Assembly: GCF_008728635.1 (NCBI RefSeq)
Contig: NZ_CP044285.1
Span: 992,001 to 1,056,000 of the forward strand
Direction: 5' to 3'
Origin: Hymenobacter baengnokdamensis
Lineage (GTDB): Bacteria; Bacteroidota; Bacteroidia; Cytophagales; Hymenobacteraceae
DNA: 64,000 nt
Shown here piece by piece: positions 51,932 to 59,217 of the stretch (the first letter of the stretch is position 1; the number at the start of each line of letters is the position of its first letter). The translations under genes and the position numbers were made by a program. The notes below the pieces were generated by a model. The model ran no database searches. It saw nothing but the letters and a program-made list of their open reading frames with translations, and was not told where the DNA came from.

Positions 51932-51966
51932 TTTGGAAGGCTATGCCGATAGCAGCCCGACCTTTG
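51932..51966 (+). promoter_or_regulatory. Promoter of the thioesterase gene, nearly leaderless
   Basis: TTTG at 51932-51935 and GACCTTTG at 51959-51966 (23 bases apart) fit the Bacteroidota -33/-7 pattern. The ATG starts 5 bases after the -7 box, so the transcript may begin at or near the start codon. Confidence 0.5.
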
Positions 51967-51970
51967 CGGC

Positions 51971-52495
51971 ATGGCTACTTTGCTCCGCACTCCCGAAACC
52001 CGGCACCGCATTCATTTTCAGGACTGTGATATGCTGGGGCATCTCAATAATGCCCGCTACCTCGACTATTTTCTCAATGCCCGCGAAGACCAGGTGGCCG
52101 AGCACTACGCCCTGAACATGGGTGGCCTGGCCCGTGAGCAGCAGGCCGCCTGGGTAGTTACCAAGCACCATATCAGCTACCTGAAGCCAGCGCAGCAGGG
52201 CACGGTGGTGCGCATCCTGACCCAGCTTATTCATTTCGATAATTCTAATCTGGTGGTAGAGATGCAGATGCGCACCTCCGATGGCCACCGCCTGCTGGCT
52301 TTGCTGTGGTCGGAGATGACGTTTGTGAAGCTGCCCGCCGGCACCCGCACCGACCACGCCGATGCCCTCATGGAGTTGCTCGATGAGCTTGATGTGCCGG
52401 GCATCGACTACGACCCCGATGGCTTCGACGACCGGGTAAAGGCCGTGCGCCAGGAGCTGAAAAAGGCCCGCCGCGCCGCCGGCCAGTCCGACTAA
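51971..52495 (+). CDS. Acyl-CoA thioesterase (4HBT hotdog fold)
   Basis: 174 residues. The hotdog entry HRIHFQDCDMLGHLNNARYLDYFLN has the Asp and the H-x-N-N pattern of 4-hydroxybenzoyl-CoA-type thioesterases. VVTKHHISYLKPA and the later LVVEMQMR are the paired strands. The C-terminal 40 residues are an added helix. It hydrolyses acyl-CoA esters; the chain length is unknown. A nearly leaderless promoter precedes it. Confidence 0.9.
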   Translation: MATLLRTPETRHRIHFQDCDMLGHLNNARYLDYFLNAREDQVAEHYALNMGGLAREQQAAWVVTKHHISYLKPAQQGTVVRILTQLIHFDNSNLVVEMQMRTSDGHRLLALLWSEMTFVKLPAGTRTDHADALMELLDELDVPGIDYDPDGFDDRVKAVRQELKKARRAAGQSD

Positions 52496-52593
52496 GTAAG
52501 CCCGGCCATAGCAACCCAGGGCGAAAGCCCCGCGTAGAGCCGGGCATTGCGGCAGCAAGTGCTGCTGCTTTCAGTAGCCCCCACACTAGTACG

Positions 52594-53157
52594 ATGTCTA
52601 TTTTCAGCAGTAATAAATTGAAAGGCAAGCGCATTGCCATTGTGGCCACCGATGGCTTTGAGCAGGTGGAGCTTACCGAACCCCAGAAATACCTGAAGGG
52701 CGAAGGGGCCGAGGTGGATGTTATCTCTCTCAAAGCCGGCTCTATAAAGGGCTGGGATGAAACCGATTGGGGCGACAAGGTGGACGTGGATAAGGTAATC
52801 GGCGACGTGCACGTAAGCCAATATGACGCTCTGGTACTGCCCGGCGGCCAGATTAACCCCGACAAGCTGCGCCTGGAGCCGAAGGTGGTAAGCTTTGTGC
52901 GCGACTTTGTGCAGTCGGGCAAGGTGGTGGCGGCCATCTGCCACGGCCCCTGGACGCTCATCGAGGCCGACCAGGTGCGCGGCAAGCATATGACCAGCTG
53001 GCCCAGCCTCAAAACCGACCTGCGCAACGCCGGCGCGCAGTGGCAGGATTCGGAAGTTGTGGTTGATGGCAACCTCATCACCAGCCGCAAACCCGAAGAC
53101 CTCGACGCCTTTAACAAAAAGATTGAGGAAAAGCTGCTGGCGGGCAGCGCGTCGTAA
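52594..53157 (+). CDS. DJ-1/PfpI family protein
   Basis: 187 residues. The Rossmann-like start IAIVATDGFEQVELTEP is followed by YDALVLPGGQINPDKLR and the nucleophile Cys116 in VVAAICHGPWTLIEA, with His117 next to it. This is the PfpI/YhbO/YraA group, for which deglycase, chaperone or protease activity has been reported. It is cytoplasmic. A terminator follows 20 bases later. Confidence 0.95.
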   Translation: MSIFSSNKLKGKRIAIVATDGFEQVELTEPQKYLKGEGAEVDVISLKAGSIKGWDETDWGDKVDVDKVIGDVHVSQYDALVLPGGQINPDKLRLEPKVVSFVRDFVQSGKVVAAICHGPWTLIEADQVRGKHMTSWPSLKTDLRNAGAQWQDSEVVVDGNLITSRKPEDLDAFNKKIEEKLLAGSAS

Positions 53158-53176
53158 GCTCTCCTGGTCAGCCACT

Positions 53177-53215
53177 AAAAAAAGGCGCTGCTCTTTGCTG
53201 AGCAGCGCCTTTTTT
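53177..53215. terminator. Strong bidirectional terminator
   Basis: AAAAAAAGGCGCTGCTC pairs with GAGCAGCGCCTTTTTT around a 6-base loop, between the convergent PfpI and DUF6992 genes. Confidence 0.88.
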
Positions 53216-53237
53216 ATATGGTTAATAAACTATGTTT

Positions 53238-53732
53238 CTAACGCAGTAACGCCCACATCACCAGGTCGAACACCAGCAGAAACGCCCCTTGCAGCTGCAC
53301 CGAGCGTCCGTAGCCCAGCTGGCGCGCGGGGCGGGTGGCCGCGGGTGTCTGCGCGCGGGTGAGCAGCCACAGGGCAATAAGCAGGTAGCCCACGTCGAGA
53401 GCGGCATTAAAAAGAAACACGTGCCCGGTAAGCTGCTCGTCGGCCAGCGCGGCCGCGGGCGTGAAGCCCAGAGGCGGCCGGCCGGGATGCGTGCGCAGAA
53501 TGCCCACCGCCGCGAGCACGGAGTTGACAAACGCCCAGGCGCAGTTCATCAGGTGAAAGTGATGCAGCCACGTGCGCCGGTCGGTGCGCGGCAGCTGGTA
53601 GCCGCTCAGGCCCAGGTTGAGCAGCGCCCAGGCGCCCAGCACGCCCAGGCCGCGGCCCAGCAGCAGCTCGTGGTGTTGGTAGGAAGCCAGCCAGGCCGGC
53701 GCGGCCGGCAAAACAGAAAGCAGCATAGCCAC
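53238..53732 (-). CDS. DUF6992-like integral membrane protein
   Basis: 164 residues with four hydrophobic segments. The features HHELLLGRGLGVLGAWALLNLG, HFHLMNCAWAFVNSVLA and LFNAALDVGYLLIALWL, ending with GYGRSVQLQGAFLLVFDLVMW, match a small membrane family of Bacteroidota that I place as DUF6992. The role is unknown. It is encoded directly downstream of an outer-membrane barrel gene in the same direction (19-base gap), so the two may be cotranscribed. Confidence 0.82.
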   Translation of the reverse strand: MAMLLSVLPAAPAWLASYQHHELLLGRGLGVLGAWALLNLGLSGYQLPRTDRRTWLHHFHLMNCAWAFVNSVLAAVGILRTHPGRPPLGFTPAAALADEQLTGHVFLFNAALDVGYLLIALWLLTRAQTPAATRPARQLGYGRSVQLQGAFLLVFDLVMWALLR

Positions 53733-53751
53733 AAAGAAAGGCGCAGCCGGG

Positions 53752-54435
53752 CTAGTGGGCGATACCGATGCCCAGATACACTTGCAGCACCGAATTGCGA
53801 ATGTTGTTGTCGGTAATCAGGGTGCTGATGGGGTGGCCGTTGTACGTTACGGCCGAGCCGCTCTTGTAGAGGTTGGCAAAGCTCAGGTCGTAGCGCACCC
53901 CTACGCGCGCCGGCCCCAGCCGGGCCTCGGCCCCCACAATGCCGCCAAAGTCGAAGCGGTTGTAGCCGCTCTGGCCGATATCGAGGTCCTGGCTGCCGGT
54001 GCGGGCGCTGGAAAGCATCGACACCTGCGGTCCCAGGTGAATACTCAGGGTTTCGGTAATATTGCCTACAAATAATATAGGTAATTCTATATAATTAAGC
54101 TGCGTTGTCTGCTGGCTTTTCAAGCCGTTGGAATCGGCCTGGAAACCCTTGCGCGAGTACAGCAGCTCGACCTGAACCGAGGCAAAGTGCGTGAAGCCAT
54201 ACTGCCCATACACCCCGGCGTGAAACGTCTTAAGCTGGTTAAGATTGGTGAAAATATCGGCCCCGCTGCCTTTTAAGTCGCTGTAGCTCAGGCCGCCCTT
54301 AATGCCAAAGCCGGTATTGCGCGAGGTAGTGCCCTGGCCTTCCGAATAATCGCCGGCTGAGGGCAAGCCGCGCACCTGGGCATGAGCGGCCCCGGTGGCC
54401 CCCAGCGAAACGAGTAGCAAAAGCAGGTATTTCAT
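53752..54435 (-). CDS. Outer-membrane beta-barrel protein (PorT family)
   Basis: 227 residues from the ATG at 54435. The signal peptide MKYLLLLLVSLGATGAAHA is cleaved near AQ. The mature part has TGFGIKGGLSYSDLKG, VYGQYGFTHFASVQVELLYSRKG and NYIELPILFVGNITETLSIHLGPQVS. This is the classic PorT/outer-membrane-beta-barrel (OMP_b-brl_2) layout of eight strands. Roles in the family include structural barrel and secretion accessory functions. A TACTTTTC box at 54472-54479 on the minus strand is the likely promoter. Confidence 0.92.
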   Translation of the reverse strand: MKYLLLLLVSLGATGAAHAQVRGLPSAGDYSEGQGTTSRNTGFGIKGGLSYSDLKGSGADIFTNLNQLKTFHAGVYGQYGFTHFASVQVELLYSRKGFQADSNGLKSQQTTQLNYIELPILFVGNITETLSIHLGPQVSMLSSARTGSQDLDIGQSGYNRFDFGGIVGAEARLGPARVGVRYDLSFANLYKSGSAVTYNGHPISTLITDNNIRNSVLQVYLGIGIAH

Positions 54436-54471
54436 AGGCTTAGCAACGCCCGGCGCCGCCGAAAGTTGCGC

Positions 54472-54479
54472 GAAAAGTA
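54472..54479 (-). promoter_or_regulatory. -7 box of the outer-membrane barrel gene
   Basis: TACTTTTC on the minus strand fits TAnnTTTG in seven of eight positions and lies 37 bases before the ATG. A divergent -7 box for the tRNA gene lies nearby. Confidence 0.5.
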
Positions 54480-54501
54480 CCCGGCAACGCACGGGTTGCC
54501 G

Positions 54502-54509
54502 TACTTTTG
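54502..54509 (+). promoter_or_regulatory. -7 box of the tRNA-Val gene
   Basis: TACTTTTG fits TAnnTTTG exactly and ends 31 bases before the tRNA 5' end. No good -33 box is apparent. Confidence 0.5.
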
Positions 54510-54540
54510 TCCTGAAGCGCCCGCCGCGCCGCTCAAAACC

Positions 54541-54614
<74 letters not shown>

Positions 54615-54616
54615 CG

Positions 54617-54650
54617 AAAGCCCCCTTTGCAGTGTGCAGAGGGGACTTTT
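54617..54650 (+). terminator. Terminator of the tRNA gene
   Basis: AAAGCCCCCT pairs imperfectly with AGGGGACTTT, followed by a T. It starts two bases after the tRNA. Confidence 0.65.
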
Positions 54651-54710
54651 CATTTAGTTGCCCCCGCTTTTACCCCCGGTATTTGGGTAATAACTACTAA
54701 AATCTTCTGC

Positions 54711-54905
54711 CTACCCCGGCACCCACAGCACTTTCTCTGTGGTCTTCGCACTCAGAAAGTACTCCCCTGCCAGCTGCGCTACCACTAGCTCCCGCTCGGG
54801 CCGTTGAGCCCGGGGTACATTGGTGAAGCGCTTATAAAAGGCATCCCGAATCCGCTGGTTACGCTGGTCGAGGTTGGCTTGGCGCACGGCCGCGTGGGTA
54901 GTCAT
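54711..54905 (-). CDS. Small helix-turn-helix-like element protein
   Basis: 64 residues from the ATG at 54905. Its sequence AAVRQANLDQRNQRIRDAFY, then RFTNVPRAQRPERELVVAQLAGEYFLSAKTTEKVLW, resembles small putative DNA-binding proteins of Bacteroidota mobile elements: a basic first helix, then a helix-turn-helix-like A-x-E-Y-F-L-S-x-x-T pattern. The first codons lie next to a hairpin that ends the preceding operon. A longer start is possible but would run through that hairpin. It is the gene closest to the tRNA. Confidence 0.65.
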   Translation of the reverse strand: MTTHAAVRQANLDQRNQRIRDAFYKRFTNVPRAQRPERELVVAQLAGEYFLSAKTTEKVLWVPG

Positions 54906-54926
54906 AAACAGGCGGGGTAGGGCCAC

Positions 54927-54959
54927 AAAAAAACCCCATCTGAGGCAGATAGGGGTTTT
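54927..54959 (-). terminator. Terminator ending the tape-measure operon
   Basis: AAAACCCC-ATCTG and CAGAT-GGGGTTTT pair with a short loop, and there are A/T-runs on both sides. It lies between the 55044 gene and the small gene at 54905, both minus strand. Confidence 0.75.
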
Positions 54960-55043
54960 CTGGGACACTATGAAAAACAAAAAGGGCTGTTGAACCCACT
55001 GCAAAGCTGCGGCCGCGGGCAAGGGCTGGCAAGCAACTTATAG

Positions 55044-55367
55044 TTAACCTGAGGTGAGCCGGCATTGCAGTAGCTCCAGCACCAAATGACTATCCAGCTT
55101 GATGGGAGCCGTCTGGGTGGGAGCCATGGACACCAAGCATTGCAGGGTGAGCGTGGCCAGATAGGGCCAGGCTAGCCCGAGCTTATTCTCGACAATGGTG
55201 CCCCCGATATAGCCCGCGCGGTCTCTGGTGCGCACGCTCACCACGGAGCCCACCGGGAGTGCGGCCCACTGGGCCCGCTGCAGGCGCTCGGTGCGCAGCT
55301 GCTGGCCGTTGGGCAGCGGAATGGGCCCGGTAATCGGGACGTGGGTCAGGGGTTTGGGCAGGGGCAT
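55044..55367 (-). CDS. Small element protein, paralogue A
   Basis: 107 residues, no signal peptide. The motif LPNGQQLRTERLQRAQWAAL is followed by PVGSVVSVRTRDRAGYIGG and TIVENKLGLAWPYLATLTLQ. It resembles the neighbour at 55378 and the distant gene at 61701 in the pattern P-[ND]-G-x-x-L, W-x-x-L-P, N-x-L and a terminal helix. The strand-rich centre suggests a small beta barrel. Unknown function. It lies 10 bases after paralogue B and is last in the tape-measure operon. Confidence 0.68.
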   Translation of the reverse strand: MPLPKPLTHVPITGPIPLPNGQQLRTERLQRAQWAALPVGSVVSVRTRDRAGYIGGTIVENKLGLAWPYLATLTLQCLVSMAPTQTAPIKLDSHLVLELLQCRLTSG

Positions 55368-55377
55368 GAGGAGCTGA

Positions 55378-55698
55378 TTAGGACTGTTGCAAACTCACGG
55401 ATTCAGCTCCCGACAACTCATAGCGGCCCAGCTCCTCTATGGTGCGCCGCTTAAAGCTGTGCTCTTCTTTTCCGACCAGCTGTCTCAGCACCAGGGCCGG
55501 CGCTAGAAAATTCGCCAGCCTGTTATTTACAATAAAACCGGCGAATAAGTCCTTACTGCCACGTAGGCGCAATATGACACAAGTGTCCACTGGTAGCGTA
55601 GGCCAGTCGCTGGCCGCTACAGCAATAACGCGGAGTGTAGTACCGTCTGGCTGGGGCGGAGTGGCTTTCGACAGCTCCTGCAACTCTGCAATGTGCAT
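55378..55698 (-). CDS. Small element protein, paralogue B
   Basis: 106 residues. The parts PDGTTLRVIAVAASDWPTLP, DTCVILRLRGSKDLFAGFIV and NNRLANFLAPALVLRQL align by eye with paralogues A and C, and the C-terminus RRTIEELGRYELSGAES also matches. No catalytic residues stand out. It is located 11 bases after the tape-measure-like gene, so translation is likely coupled. Its role is unknown; a tail- or capsid-linked function is only one option, because paralogue C sits with the primase. Confidence 0.68.
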   Translation of the reverse strand: MHIAELQELSKATPPQPDGTTLRVIAVAASDWPTLPVDTCVILRLRGSKDLFAGFIVNNRLANFLAPALVLRQLVGKEEHSFKRRTIEELGRYELSGAESVSLQQS

Positions 55699-55709
55699 TT
55701 AAGGGACTA

Positions 55710-57377
55710 TTAAAAGTTAGAGGCCATGGTATTCACGTCGTTGAGCTCGCTGGTGAACCAGTCTTCAAATTGCTGGGCTACAGACTTTGCGCCTGCAGTC
55801 ACGTCGGTGACGTAGAATTTGGAATCGCGGAAGGGGTTATTGGCATTGAGCGTGATATTGACCACCTTCGCGCCCCCTGCGCTCCCCGTAACGGTGCCTT
55901 TGCTGGCGTCGGCGGTCATCGCTGCTGCCTTCGCCCCGGTTGCCTTGCCTCCTGCCATGAATTTGCTCGGGGCACTTGCAGAGTCAGGGAAGTAGTCAGG
56001 CTGGGCCGCGAACAAATCCAGCTTCTTAGGCATATTAGCCTTATAGCCATCCATAAAAGAGTTGGCGGCTTTCGCGCCCACCTCCTGGGTATCTGCCAGC
56101 GCCGAAAGCGTCTGCTTCAGGCCATCACCGATTTTGTGGAAATCGCCGGTAAAGATGCCCTCAATGAATGTGGCCGTGCCTCCCAGGTACTTGCCTACAG
56201 CCTCAGCAATTCCTTTGAAAGTGGCCAGCGCCCCGGTGTAGAGGCCCGAGAAGAATTTTTGCAGCTTAGGGCTGGTTTCCCAAAACTTAGTAAGCACGTT
56301 CACCACGCGCTGTGCTTGCTCCCAGACGGTACCCAGCAGTGTAGCGGCCACTTTCACAAAGGGCGAAATAACCCGTATCACCGTGCCAATCCGGTTAAAG
56401 ACCGTAGCCAGCACGTCACCTACTTCGCCGTTGCCGTACTGCTCTGCCCACAACTTTTGAAAGGTGTCGAGCAGCGGCTGAATGGCGTCTTTGAGCGGCG
56501 CAAAAGCGGCCTTGATGCCGTCGAGATGTTCGCTGACCCAATCAACCACCTTTTGCCCATCAGTAACCAGGTTAGTGAGTATTGGCAGGCCCTGGCCTGC
56601 GCCCTGGGTAAGCAGCCCGCCGATACTCTCCCGGATATTGTCGAAGCGATTTTTAAGCACGGTCCAGCCACCAGTACCGGCTTTGCTGGCTGCTTCGGCG
56701 GAGCCCCCAACTTCTACCCCTAGTTCTTTGATGATAATAGCCTGCGCCTTGGCCATTTGGCCCGTTTCAACAAAATGCTTAATGCTCTTTTCCTGGCTGG
56801 CTGAGAAATCTACATTGGCCCGACGTAAGGCTGTGATACCTTTTAGTGGGTCGTTGAGAGCTTTGCTCACCTGAATAGTGGCTCCCTTCAAATCGCCGCC
56901 CATCTTGGTAGCCAAATCCAGAATGGCAGGTAAGGCATCCTTGTAAATGGCACCTTTAATGTTGGTAGATGTCAGCAGTATCGACTGAGCCCCGGTAATG
57001 GCATCGTCGTCGAAGAGGCTTTTGCCCATTAAGTCATCACTCATTTTGAGCAACTCTTTACGGGTGAGCCCCACAGAGTTTTTGGTTGACTTCAACGTGG
57101 CATCAAACTGTGCCCCGGCCTGGTCGGCGGCGTTGAACATGCTCACCGACTCTTTGAAGAAGTTAAAGGCTTCGAAGGCGCCAAAGGCTAGGCCGATACC
57201 GCCCAAAAGGGACTTGATACCCTGCAGGCCACTCTGTGCCCCGGCCGTGTCGACGTGCAGCTTGTGCGGCTTTTCGACCTGCTGAACAAACTCCTGGGTT
57301 TTGCGGAGAATCTTGGCTACGCCTGGACTCACCAGGTCCTCCAGCGTCATTTTAACATTTAGCAGTGCAGCGCCCAT
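55710..57377 (-). CDS. Tape-measure-like protein (short)
   Basis: 555 residues. The N-terminal 250 residues match phage tail tape-measure domains: FNFFKESVSMFNAADQAGAQ, LLKMSDDLMGKSLFDDDAIT, GAQSILLTSTNIKG, ALNDPLKGITALRRANVDFS and GWTVLKNRFDNIRESIGGLL. Hydrophobic helices follow in the middle (AFGAFEAFNFF; FVKVAATLLGTVW; LKQTLSALADTQE). Classical tape-measure proteins are often 700-2000 residues and set tail length, so this one is short. No tail-tube, baseplate or assembly-chaperone gene is next to it. It could be from a short-tail or contractile-type device, or a remnant. Confidence 0.82.
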   Translation of the reverse strand: MGAALLNVKMTLEDLVSPGVAKILRKTQEFVQQVEKPHKLHVDTAGAQSGLQGIKSLLGGIGLAFGAFEAFNFFKESVSMFNAADQAGAQFDATLKSTKNSVGLTRKELLKMSDDLMGKSLFDDDAITGAQSILLTSTNIKGAIYKDALPAILDLATKMGGDLKGATIQVSKALNDPLKGITALRRANVDFSASQEKSIKHFVETGQMAKAQAIIIKELGVEVGGSAEAASKAGTGGWTVLKNRFDNIRESIGGLLTQGAGQGLPILTNLVTDGQKVVDWVSEHLDGIKAAFAPLKDAIQPLLDTFQKLWAEQYGNGEVGDVLATVFNRIGTVIRVISPFVKVAATLLGTVWEQAQRVVNVLTKFWETSPKLQKFFSGLYTGALATFKGIAEAVGKYLGGTATFIEGIFTGDFHKIGDGLKQTLSALADTQEVGAKAANSFMDGYKANMPKKLDLFAAQPDYFPDSASAPSKFMAGGKATGAKAAAMTADASKGTVTGSAGGAKVVNITLNANNPFRDSKFYVTDVTAGAKSVAQQFEDWFTSELNDVNTMASNF

Positions 57378-57447
57378 CGTAGGTAGGGTGTTAGAAGTAA
57401 GTCGGTAAAAATGAGCACCAAACCGGCGATTTACTAGGGACTTATAG

Positions 57448-57624
57448 TTAAGTTTTGCCGTATTTGCGCAGCTCTGGGTGCCGCGAAATGTACTCGTAGA
57501 GGCTGCCAGTGGTTCGGCCTAGCTGCTGAGCCAGAGCAGCCGCAGTCATATCCTGGTAATGAGCGCGGATATAGGCGTAATCACTTCGACAATATGCCTT
57601 GCGGGTCAAGGTGTTAGCTGGCAT
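57448..57624 (-). CDS. Small HTH-like protein
   Basis: 58 residues, MPANTLTRKAYCRSDYAYIR followed by DMTAAALAQQLGRTTGSLYEYI and a basic end ELRKYGKT. The segment T-A-A-A-L-A-Q-Q-L-G-R-T-T-G-S-L-Y is a good helix-turn-helix candidate of the type found in phage and element regulators. It lies 70 bases upstream of the tape-measure gene in the same direction. It is short but has a clean frame. Confidence 0.6.
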   Translation of the reverse strand: MPANTLTRKAYCRSDYAYIRAHYQDMTAAALAQQLGRTTGSLYEYISRHPELRKYGKT

Positions 57625-57729
57625 GTGGCGTGCGAAAAAGCAACGAGATATGACGAGTTAAGGCAGCCTAAGCACCTTTACGCTAGGGACTGGCGCAGCT
57701 TCGGTGGTATTTGTGAAAGGCCAGTAAGT

Positions 57730-57766
57730 CAACCGCCCGCCGGCAGCTGAGCCAGGCGAGCGGTTG
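57730..57766 (-). terminator. Hairpin after the 57775 gene
   Basis: CAACCGC-CGCC and GGCG-GCGGTTG pair with one bulged base on each side. It lies directly behind the minus-strand 57775-58458 gene. No T-run follows, so terminator function is uncertain. Confidence 0.5.
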
Positions 57767-57774
57767 AGGTCAGG

Positions 57775-58458
57775 CTACTTGCTAGCCCGGGGAATCTTAC
57801 CCAGCAAGCCGTGCTGCTCCAGGCCAGGCAGCAGCCGCTCATGCAACGCGTGCTCGTCGACGCGCATGGGGGTGCGGGTCCGGTCTTCGTGGTAGAAGTT
57901 GCTCAGGGCCATAAACACCTCTCCCATGCTAGCCCCGATATTGGTGAGCGGCCGGAAGATTTCGCGCACGCGCTCCAACTCTGGCAGCAGGCCCTCGAAG
58001 TAGGCCAGCACGTACTCCTTGCCTTCCCAGCTGATAGTATGAGCAGCTAGTGCCTGGTTCAGGTCCAGGGTGTAGCGCTTGGCGAAGGTGGCCAGTGGCT
58101 GATGCTGGTGCAACTGGTGGCCCATGCCGAAGCTGACGTGACTGTAGAGGCGGGTGAGCTTGGCTAGGGCGTCGCGCACCTGGTCGAGCAGCTCATGGCC
58201 GTCGGTGTTAATGGTATCGAAGAGCAGCTTCTGGCGACCTTCCTCCGTGCGCAGCAACTCGTAGCGGGCTTTGAGGCCAGGGTCGACCGTGAGCAGGCGG
58301 TCAAAGAGCTGCTGGCGGTAGGCCGTGGTCAGCTCGGTCATATCGACCGAAAGCGGGAGTTTATTGGCGGCCAGCAGGGCTTTGTAGGCCGTGCACTGGG
58401 CAATCAGGTCCGCGTTTTGGGCGAGCTGGGCCTGGTTTTGTTCGGGGGTAAGCTTCAT
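57775..58458 (-). CDS. Element protein of unknown function
   Basis: 227 residues from the ATG at 58458. The protein is mostly helical: LTPEQNQAQLAQNADLIAQC at the start, then LFDTINTDGHELLDQVRDAL, YSHVSFGMGHQLHQHQPLAT and a charged C-terminus. No signal peptide, no membrane segments and no recognisable catalytic motif. Several His residues lie at 123-133. It sits between the winged-helix gene and the small HTH-like gene. The function is unknown. Confidence 0.62.
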   Translation of the reverse strand: MKLTPEQNQAQLAQNADLIAQCTAYKALLAANKLPLSVDMTELTTAYRQQLFDRLLTVDPGLKARYELLRTEEGRQKLLFDTINTDGHELLDQVRDALAKLTRLYSHVSFGMGHQLHQHQPLATFAKRYTLDLNQALAAHTISWEGKEYVLAYFEGLLPELERVREIFRPLTNIGASMGEVFMALSNFYHEDRTRTPMRVDEHALHERLLPGLEQHGLLGKIPRASK

Positions 58459-58601
58459 GGTTGTAAGAGGTAAAAAGGAGAAAAAGGGAAAATGCATGGT
58501 TTTACATGATTTAAGGGCTCATTTTAAGTTGTAAAGCGTTAGTTGTCAAGGTTATTTCCCGGGTTTTTGGACCTGAAAAGCGGGTAGTTTCTCGGAGTTT
58601 T

Positions 58602-58961
58602 CTAGGGGCTGCATACCCGTTGGGCGGGGCGCTTATCCGGGTCGCGGGGCCGGCGAATAGGCGTATCAGGCAGCACCAGCTCCCAGCTAGCGGGGTTGCC
58701 CAGGTTGCTGCGCTTCCACCGAAGCAAGCCGCGGGCTTGCAGTTCTTTGCGGGCGGCGGCCAGGGTGCTATCAGTCACGTCGAAGGCGCTGGCCAGGTGC
58801 CGCTGCTTGAGCCGTAGGGTGGTGGGCCATTCGGCTTCGTGAAAGCAGTGGAGCAGGTGGTAGTACAGGCGCCAGGCCCCACTGGTGAAGTGGGCGGCGC
58901 GGTCGAGCCGTTGGAAGTGGGCGCTGAGCTGGCTAAAGACAGGGTTTTCAGGACGTTTCAT
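58602..58961 (-). CDS. Winged-helix protein, possible replication initiator or regulator
   Basis: 119 residues from the ATG at 58961. The segment LRLKQRHLASAFDVTDSTLA plus AARKELQARGLLRWKRSNLG reads as helix-turn-helix and wing, similar to the N-terminal domain of phage replication proteins and other small winged-helix factors. AAHFTSGAWRLYYHLLHCFH is a preceding helix. It follows the AT-rich inverted-repeat spacer downstream of the primase gene, so it could bind there. That link is inference. Confidence 0.65.
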   Translation of the reverse strand: MKRPENPVFSQLSAHFQRLDRAAHFTSGAWRLYYHLLHCFHEAEWPTTLRLKQRHLASAFDVTDSTLAAARKELQARGLLRWKRSNLGNPASWELVLPDTPIRRPRDPDKRPAQRVCSP

Positions 58962-59074
58962 GTGGGCGGGCAGCAAGAGAGGCAGCTGTAGTTGGAGGCG
59001 CCGTGGTATCGGTGCAACAGTTTAGTTTTGGAGACAATTAGTGCTTATGTCAGATTGTCAATTAGTTAAATTGA

Positions 59075-59214
59075 TTGCTACAGATGCTACAGTTCGTTGT
59101 ATTTGTAGCCTCTATTCCTCTTTTTTATACTTTTCCTTTATAGGCGATATTAGAAAAAAGCAAAAACAGAAGGGTAGGGGGTAGAGAGGGCGCGAATTGT
59201 AGCATCTGTAGCAA
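59075..59214. repeat. AT-rich spacer with 17-bp inverted repeat, candidate replication origin
   Basis: TTGCTACAGATGCTACA (59075-59091) and its exact complement (59198-59214) are 106 bases apart. Each arm itself contains two GCTACA units spaced by three bases, so four short iteron-like copies surround an AT-rich stretch. It lies immediately after the primase stop and before the winged-helix gene, a position suited to an origin or a regulator site. Confidence 0.5.
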
Positions 59215-59217
59215 GCC

